In this document: positions 22,030 to 27,045 of the stretch, one piece after another
Layout: each line of letters starts with the position of its first letter
Position numbering within the stretch: the stretch's first letter is position 1
Assembly (NCBI RefSeq): GCF_000485595.1
Contig: NW_014578060.1
Location: forward strand, 1 to 27,045
Source of the DNA: Priapulus caudatus
Lineage: Eukaryota; Priapulida; Priapulimorpha; Priapulimorphida; Priapulidae
Length of the DNA stretch: 27,045 nt
Direction: 5' to 3'
Translations under genes and position numbers: made by a program
The notes under the pieces: generated by a model
The model's input: the letters and a program-made list of their open reading frames with translations, nothing else
Database searches by the model: none
Told to the model about the DNA's origin: nothing

Positions 22030-23078
22030 GTGAGAAGACATTCTTTTCTCCTTCTGCACACCTTCTTTTCCTTCTCCCGCACCGCTTTCTTCTCTTTCTT
22101 GTACTCTTGCTTCTCTTCCTTTTCTTGCCCCCTCCCCTGCTCCTTTGCTTCCTCCTCCTCCTCTCGCTCTCTGCCTCCTTCCTCCCTTCTCCTCCCTTCC
22201 CCCTCTTCTGCTGATCTCACATCTTCTTCCACTCTCCTCTCCCCCTCCTCCTCGCCCTCCTCCTGCCTCCTCTTCTTCCTCCTCCACCCTCCTCCCCTCT
22301 TCCGCATGATCTACTCTCTTCCATCTCCTCCTCCCTCCTCCCTCCTCCTCCTCCTCCCCTCCTCCTCCCCTCCCCTCTCTCCTCCTTCCCCCCTCCCTCC
22401 TCCTATTAACCGCAGATTCTTACTCTTCTTCCATTACCTCCCCTCTTCCCCCCCCCCCTCACTCCTCCTCCTCTCCTCCTCCTCCTCTTCCTCTCCGTCC
22501 ACCGCTCCTTCCCCTCCTCTTCTCGCATGATTCTTACTTCTTCCTTCCATCCCTCCTCTCCCCTCCCTCCTCCTCTGCTCCATCCCCTCCTCTTCTTCTC
22601 CTTCCACCCTCCTTCCCTCCTTCTGCCGCATGACTACTTCTCTTCCACCCTCCTGCCTCCTCTCCTCCTCCTCCTCCTCCTCCTCCTCCTCCTCCTCCTC
22701 CTCCTCTTCTTCCTCCTTCCACCCTCCTTCCCCTCCTCTTCCGCATGATTCTTACTCTTCTTCCATCTCCTCTCCTCCTCCTCATCCTCTTCCACCTCCC
22801 CCTTCTCCTCTTCCTCCTACTCCTTTTCTTCCTTCCTTCACAAAAGAATAGAACCGCTGCACAAACAAAAGCAGCAATAGTAGTTTAAACCTCACCACCA
22901 CACCCTCCTCCTCTCGTTCCTCCTTCTCTACCTCCTACCCCCCCCTCCCCCTTCATCCTTCCCTCAACAAACATCTGTCGATACAGGAGTAGCAGCAATA
23001 GGTGAGTATCCATCCTCCTCTTCCATCCTCATGCAATAGTGGCCTTGCTGTGACACTGACCCTACCGTCGTTGCCCAG
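22030..23078 (+). other. Intron 3, polypyrimidine-rich
   Basis: Donor GTGAGA at 22030 and acceptor CGTTGCCCAG ending 23078. Most of it is a C/T-only-like tract on the sense strand (22040-22844) carrying a ~110-bp minisatellite. The remainder (22850-23078) is mixed, with a second pyrimidine-rich stretch at about 22900-22970. The open frame to 22530 is read-through of Ser/Pro/Leu codons and not real coding sequence. Confidence 0.8.
22040..22844. repeat. Polypyrimidine minisatellite, ~110-bp period
   Basis: About 800 bp of CTCC/CTTC-rich sequence. A core CGCATGAT followed by CTTACTCTTCTTCCAT-like sequence recurs at 22303, 22411 (as CGCAGAT), 22524, 22627 and 22742, spacings of 108, 113, 103 and 115 bp. 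A pure CTC run lies at about 22662-22707. It is a homopurine/homopyrimidine tract able in principle to form triplex DNA. Confidence 0.88.
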
Positions 23079-23230
23079 GAGGAGGTGAAGGAGGAAGCTA
23101 TCGACGAAGGAGTAGAGGAGCCACGCGAGGTGTCCATTCAGGAGAGGATCACCCGCATGCAGACAAAGCTGGAGAAGAGTAACAGTGGGGTGTCAACTCC
23201 CGGCAAAACGGCATCGTCGATCTTCAGAAG
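23079..23230 (+). CDS. SVIL: Supervillin-like gene, short exon with SIQER helix
   Basis: The acceptor TTGCCCAG ends at 23078 and entry is phase 0, joining RQRQEQ-type sequence to EEVKEEAIDE. Fifty complete codons precede a split codon. The core PREVSIQERITRMQTKLEKS resembles the short S-hydrophobic-x-E-[RK]-hydrophobic helices repeated in supervillin N-terminal regions; human supervillin has comparable SLAEKL and SIKERL segments. The exon ends STPGKTASSIFR plus AG. The donor is AGAAG/GTTCGT at 23231, weak at +3 and +4 but keeping G at +5. It is supported because it leaves two bases that pair in phase with the next exon (AG plus G gives Arg), and the frame beyond it soon loses any family resemblance. 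Confidence 0.78.
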
Positions 23231-23998
23231 GTTCGTATTAGTTCGTAGGTTGTCACGGAATACACGGCACATTGACATGACACGACACGACATGACGCAT
23301 TGATTGAACAGTAAAAGAAGCGAAAGCGCAGTAACGGAGGCTGAGGCAGGAACAACATTTTTCAGCAGGCGTTAGTACACAAGTAAATTCATACCTCCAG
23401 GAGTGAATAAAATAATCACTTCGGACATCATTCACGATCTGCATTATAGTCTGTTTAATAGCTACTACGCGATGCCGCACACGACAACATTTTTTGGACA
23501 AGCAAGAGTCAGCGATCACTGTTTCGAAACAGTCTTATCTTTATGTTTGAAAAAAAAAAATTTGTGATGGCTGGTAAATTATGGTGAGGGCTGGTAAAAA
23601 AACTGCTGTTGTCAGCCCTCTGGGCCAGTGCAAAAAATCTGAATTTCATGCCCTGCTAATATTTTGTTTAGTATTGTTAAATAAATAAATATATCAAACA
23701 TTGATGATGGAGAACAAGTAATAATGTCAATCGTGATCTAACAGTTATAATAATTTTTGCTGAATGGTTGTTTTACTCGCAAATGAACTCACGCATTCTC
23801 GCACGAACGCATGTAAGTAAATACACCGACAACTGATGTGAACACCCACGGAAGCGGGTGCATTGAATAAACGGGAGAGAAAGACAAACAAAGAGACAGG
23901 AGACGGATTAGCGTTCTTGTCTGTTGACGTAGATACTGTTATTGTTCGGCTAATGAGCTCGTGTCAATATGACTGAACCAAAAGAGTAAACAGCTGTA

Positions 23999-24398
23999 AT
24001 GTTTTGTGAAACATCATGCAGAACCACCTGTTTCTTTACCAACGCGTTTTAAATTGCAAATGAAACCCTGAAAAATGTTTTTGCAGCATTCGGATTACCA
24101 GTTAACATTCCGGAAACAAATTTGCCCCCCTCCAATTAAATTTGGAGAGCAAGAGTGCAGCATGAACATGCATATACTTAAGTCACATGTGTATGTATGA
24201 CGTAATGGAATGTTTTGTGAAATATCATGCAAGACCACCTGTTTCGTTACCAACGAAGCACTTAAAAATGTTTTTGCAGCATTCGCATTTAATACCAGTT
24301 AACATTCAGGAAACAAATTTGCCCCCCCACAATTAAAGAGCAAGCGTGTAGCATGAACGTGCATATACTTAAGTCACGTGTGTATGTATGACGTAATG
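23999..24398. repeat. ~210-bp diverged direct duplication
   Basis: Two head-to-tail copies begin ATGTTTTGTGAAA at about 23999 and 24209. They share TTTTTGCAGCATTCG, CCAGTTAACATTC, AACAAATTTGCCCCCC, GCATATACTTAAGTCAC and GTATGTATGACGTAATG. The second copy is shorter by about 20 bp of internal deletions. It resembles an old local duplication; no transposon ends were recognised. Confidence 0.88.
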
Positions 24399-24511
24399 TC
24401 ATAACTATAATAACGTATAAAAATCAACAATGTAATGACAACATACTTATGTCATATATAATATAAGTATTTATAACATAGTATAGTGACAGTCACAACC
24501 ATAGAAATACA

Positions 24512-24979
24512 TGTAGCCTGTCAGATCAAAACATGCCGTAGGACTCAATTCGGACATTATGAGTTAGTAGTTTTATCAGAAAGACCATTCAATTCTGGTT
24601 ATTTTGACACCAAGATCTTCTTTCTAGGTCGATCACGTGGTTCGGAAGTTATGAGCATTTGAGTAGTTGGAATCGGGCCGATTTTGGAAAACAAAGTTCA
24701 GAGTAATTAGGTCATAAAGTTAAAGTTTGTCTTCATTTGGCCTTCATTTGGAAACTTTTATGCAAACTTTTTGGAAATCCGCACTTTTTGGACACGCAAA
24801 TAAACACACAAAGACACACTTTTGGCCAGTTTTATTGATGTAACATCGAACATGGATAACTACTAAAGGTATTTATGACAAAAGAAAAATCGGCTTTTTA
24901 CTACTTTTAGGTGAAAAATCACCTATAACTCAGAATGAACATTGAAGTCCTACGGCATGTTTCGATCTGACAGGCTACA
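24512..24979. mobile_element. Foldback/MITE-like element with long terminal inverted repeats
   Basis: The left arm 24512-24549 (TGTAGCCTGTCAGATC, ACATGCCGTAGGAC) is repeated inverted at 24941-24979 (GTCCTACGGCATGT, GATCTGACAGGCTACA), with weaker complementarity further inward (about 65-70 bp per arm). The total is about 468 bp with no coding capacity. TA flanks the GCCTG termini, but this lies within the inverted repeat, so a TA target duplication cannot be proven. Superfamily not assigned. Confidence 0.72.
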
Positions 24980-25251
24980 ATTATAGATACACTATACCTA
25001 TAATGTCTACCTATATTATTTCCATGGTCACAACACCACATAAACAACATATTATAAGCTAGCAGCATATATAACGTACCTATACATGTGTTCGGCGAGA
25101 TATCAGTTAGAGGATCTATATCTATCCTATAATATTATAATGATTATACAGATAAATCTCATGATAATAGTTTATATATATATCTACGGTCGCAACTATC
25201 GTGAAATTCAACACCCTCACTAGATCGTAACCCACGTGCTGCCCCCTGCAG

Positions 25252-25455
25252 GCCGACATCGGAACTAGACGACAAGTACAATCGTCTGCTGAAGGAGTTT
25301 CCGGTCGTGTCAGACGAACAGCTGCTGTGCCGTGTAGCTGATCCGAGGTCTGAGGTGCAGGACCGGTCGCGTAGGCAGCGGCGGCACGACCGTACGAGTG
25401 AGCGCTACCGCACACAGCCCATCACGTTTGGAGAACACGGCGTTGTGGACCCTAG
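25252..25455 (+). CDS. SVIL: Supervillin-like gene, exon with RYRTQPITFGE motif
   Basis: The acceptor CCCCCTGCAG ends at 25251; the donor CCTAG/GTGAGC is at 25456. Entry and exit are both phase 2, with 67 complete codons between. The segment DRSRRQRRHDRTSERYRTQP continuing ITFGEHG is the best family evidence in the window: as I recall it, human supervillin has RQRRMNARYQTQPVTLGEV in its N-terminal domain, giving the same RQRR spacing and the x-TQP-[IV]-T-x-GE core. The preceding LDDKYNRLLKEFPVVSDEQ looks helical. Being symmetric in phase, this exon could be skipped without a frameshift. Protein role by family: the supervillin N-terminus binds myosin II and F-actin at the plasma membrane, and the C-terminus (outside the window) has gelsolin-like and villin headpiece modules. 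Confidence 0.85.
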
Positions 25456-25488
25456 GTGAGCACGCAGGGGGAGTGGAGCGGAAGAGTG

Positions 25489-25806
25489 AAGCCTAGCGCA
25501 GACCTGCGTCATTTTCATGCAACTCGACAGCGATTCTAGAATCGCTGTAAAAATTGCTGTGAAATCGCTACGTCTGCGGGAATGTGCGTCTGCAACCCGT
25601 AGCGATTCTGGTCGCTTGCGACGAGTTGCAAGAAATCAACCTGTTTTGATTTCGAGCGACTCATCGCTCCCAATCGCTCCCAAATTGCTCTAGAATTGCT
25701 TCGAAATCGCATGTGTGCGCACACATGCGGTGACACATCGACCGATCGCTTGCGGTTGCAGGTTGCAGTGACGAGCAACCACAAATCGCAGGTCCGCGCT
25801 AGGCTT
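25489..25806. mobile_element. Short inverted-repeat transposon (MITE-like)
   Basis: Termini AAGCCTAGCGCAGACCTGCG (25489-25508) and its inverted counterpart CGCAGGTCCGCGCTAGGCTT (25787-25806) match at 19 of 20 positions. The interior (about 280 bp) is full of ATCGC/GCGAT motifs, including a perfect 20-bp palindrome at 25528-25547 (halves CAGCGATTCT and AGAATCGCTG). It has no coding capacity. No target duplication was clear, so the superfamily is not assigned. Confidence 0.8.
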
Positions 25807-25927
25807 AAAGGAGAGCGTTGTGGGCGGATGGAGGAAGGGTTTTATGGAGGGGCTGTGAGTGAGGACGTGCTGGCTGGTTGGGGATGAGATAGCGGTCGTA
25901 TTGAGGGAATTTGTACGAGGGAGAGTA

Positions 25928-26032
25928 GGAAAGCTGGGTGGATGAGGGAGGGTTGGGCTGAGAGAGGGATGGTTAGAGAAGGAAAGCTGGGTGGATGAGG
26001 GAGGGGGGTTTGGCTGAGAGAGGGATGGCTGG
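25928..26032. repeat. 53-bp direct duplication, purine-rich
   Basis: GGAAAGCTGGGTGGATGAGG followed by GGGCTGAGAGAGGGATGG occurs at 25928 and again at 25981, with a few inserted G/T bases in the second copy. Confidence 0.85.
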
Positions 26033-26378
26033 AGGCAAGAGTAAGTAGATGCTGACAGAGTGCTAGCAGTCAGATGTTTCTACGTCAATACTCTCTTACT
26101 TACGAGAAATCTTCATCGTCAGCATCTCAGCGAAGTTTTATCACCAAAAGGTGATTAGCCAGACAGCCTAATACAAGGCAAGTGGTAATGTGAGCGAACA
26201 GTTCATGAATTAAAAAAAAAAATATATAATGCCCTTCATTTCCAGAAACACATAATGTACATTACGCTATACGTTATACAGAATATCCACAATACTATGA
26301 TGGTAGCATAGTTCAGTGATGGCTAGTTCATGAAATGTACTAGCATGGCTTCGTTCATGCTTGCGTCGATCCTGTAGC
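26033..26378. other. Intronic sequence without recognised features
   Basis: AT-rich intron DNA with a small inverted repeat (GATGCTGAC near 26048 and GTCAGCATC near 26118) and an A-run at 26212. Nothing coding or mobile was recognised. Confidence 0.5.
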
Positions 26379-26386
26379 ATCTAGCA

Positions 26387-26763
26387 CAGTGGTTCCCAAA
26401 AATTGTTTCGGGCTGTTGCCCCCTTGGCTCCCAGGCCACATCCCTGGCGCTCTCCACACACACATATCGTATGATACGAACACACACCTCTTTCTTGGTG
26501 TTAGGTCTACTGCAAATTCAAAACAACTAACCTAACACTGTAAACACACGTATGTATTTCACAAATAAAACTTAACCTAGTAAACCCATTTATTTCGCTC
26601 TTTTAGCAATATGAAAGGGGTAGAGTATGTCATATTGATTTTGTAAAAAAAATATTCTTACTTGGTTCTGATGCCACCCTGGCGCCCCCCTACCGCCCCC
26701 TTTTTTCTCACCACCCCCTGGATCTTTCCCTGGGGGCGGTACCGCCCACTTTGGGAACCACGG
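26387..26763. mobile_element. hAT-type nonautonomous DNA transposon (MITE)
   Basis: The 377-bp element starts CAGTGGTTCCCAAA and ends TTTGGGAACCACGG, inverted repeats with one mismatch near the tip. It is flanked by a perfect 8-bp direct repeat ATCTAGCA (26379-26386 and 26764-26771). An 8-bp target duplication with CAGNGNTTC-like ends is diagnostic of the hAT superfamily. The interior is AT-rich at centre and G/C-rich near the ends (TGGGGGCGGTACCGCCC), with no transposase frame. It lies 41 bp before the splice acceptor at 26804. Confidence 0.9.
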
Positions 26764-26804
26764 ATCTAGCATCTACTGCATGTAACATTTTGTTTGGTTT
26801 TCAG

Positions 26805-26960
26805 TGATAAGGGTAAGGAGGCTCCATCCGAGTTCAAGACAGAGGTGCTGAAGAAGTCGGCCGAGGTGAACGTGTTTGAGCAGAGAGAACAGGAGCTGAA
26901 GAAGAGACCAGTGCTCGGCTTCCCCAGCACCCAGCAGCAAGAGTTCCCGCAACCCTTCAG
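26805..26960 (+). CDS. SVIL: Supervillin-like gene, exon with VNVFEQREQELKKRPVLGF
   Basis: The acceptor GTTTGGTTTTCAG ends at 26804; the donor TTCAG/GTGAGC is at 26961. Entry and exit are phase 2 with 51 complete codons: AG from the previous exon plus T gives Ser, followed by DKGKEAPSEFKTEVLKKSAE. The middle is charged and probably helical (VNVFEQREQELKKR); the end is Gln/Pro-rich (STQQQEFPQPF). In supervillins this linker lies ahead of the conserved ERKQLI...W segment, which would be expected in exons beyond the window. No specific motif was matched, so the identity comes from phase and neighbourhood. It is another phase-symmetric exon, hence skippable. Confidence 0.72.
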
Positions 26961-27001
26961 GTGAGCGAGATGGAGTAGCGGGAAGAGACAGTGAGAGCGG
27001 G

Positions 27002-27033
<32 letters not shown>

Positions 27034-27045
27034 GAGAGAGAGAGA
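27002..27045. repeat. (GA)n microsatellite at window end
   Basis: A GA dinucleotide run, interrupted once by CGAG, continuing to the right edge; it lies in the intron after the exon at 26805. Confidence 0.95.

Larger units (their letters stand above)
23231..25251 (+). other. Intron 4
   Basis: About 2.0 kb, AT-rich. It contains an unclassified stretch at 23540-23670 with two GGCTGGTAAA-like repeats and CAGCCCT, a ~210-bp direct duplication (23999-24398) and an inverted-repeat element (24512-24979). It ends with a strong acceptor, TGCCCCCTGCAG. No open frame looks coding. Confidence 0.75.
25456..26804 (+). other. Intron 5
   Basis: About 1.35 kb holding a MITE-like element (25489-25806), a 53-bp duplication (25928-26032), AT-rich unique sequence and a hAT-type MITE (26387-26763) ending just before the acceptor GTTTGGTTTTCAG. 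No coding frame was found. Confidence 0.78.

Noticed and set aside
22030-22530. Continuation of the exon at 20233 into a 765-codon frame
   Set aside because: A clear GTGAGA donor after KKQLQRQEQ fits the phase of the next exon, and the continuation is pyrimidine-rich Ser/Pro/Leu low complexity.
22987-23001. 15-nt microexon between ATACAG and GTGAGT in intron 3
   Set aside because: The splice borders look good, but in the required phase it reads GAG TAG, a stop. It could at most be a poison exon; no support from sequence alone.
26590-26772. 60-codon reverse frame near the window end
   Set aside because: It lies within the hAT-type MITE and is a translation of its G/C-rich end.
1-27045. tRNA, rRNA or other structured RNA genes
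   Set aside because: No cloverleaf-like sequence, A/B box pair or rRNA signature was noticed by eye. A covariance-model search was not possible.

Overview
The window is a stretch of an animal (metazoan) nuclear genome. Coding sequence is split by introns with GT..AG borders, introns hold satellites, microsatellites and short inverted-repeat transposons, and no prokaryotic gene organisation is visible. The exons fit the N-terminal half of supervillin, a villin/gelsolin-superfamily membrane-cytoskeleton scaffold found in animals. The species cannot be named; a marine invertebrate is a guess from the DNA-transposon content and the divergence from the vertebrate protein.

Layout. All recognisable coding sequence is on the + strand and forms one phase-consistent chain of six exons: 4780-4911, 16901-18789, 20233-22029, 23079-23230, 25252-25455 and 26805-26960. 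Introns 1 to 5 are 4912-16900, 18790-20232, 22030-23078, 23231-25251 and 25456-26804. The chain holds about 4.3 kb of coding sequence (about 1,440 codons), with earlier and later exons outside the window. The family call rests mainly on the exon at 25252, whose RQRR plus RYRTQPITFGE block matches the RQRR...RYQTQPVTLGE block I recall from human supervillin. The two large exons encode disordered Ser/Pro/Lys/Glu-rich sequence. One carries eight G/S-I-L-K motifs (the PP1-docking consensus) and six degenerate EL-x-P-x-L repeats.

The first ~16.7 kb is dominated by a 27-bp satellite in four arrays. Its consensus has no G on the + strand and no stop in any forward frame, which explains the long but meaningless open frames there. 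Between arrays lie three copies of a composite block: a short unique head, a 350-600 bp alternating GTGC/GT tract, and in two copies a ~0.9 kb tail with a GC box, E-boxes and a CCAAT box. A ten-N gap and heavy one-base insertion noise suggest unpolished long-read gap fill. An 80-bp piece of the block tail reappears just upstream of the exon at 16901, suggesting the block originally lay directly 5' of that exon.

The introns 3' of 18.8 kb hold several simple repeats, a polypyrimidine minisatellite, a ~210-bp duplication, a foldback element, a MITE-like element and a hAT-type MITE with a perfect 8-bp target duplication. The large exon at 16901 also has an internal MGKTFSK start (N-myristoylation-like) and, if its 5' splice site is not used, ends 20 codons later in CGLS (CaaX-like). 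It could therefore also encode a separate lipid-anchored short product.
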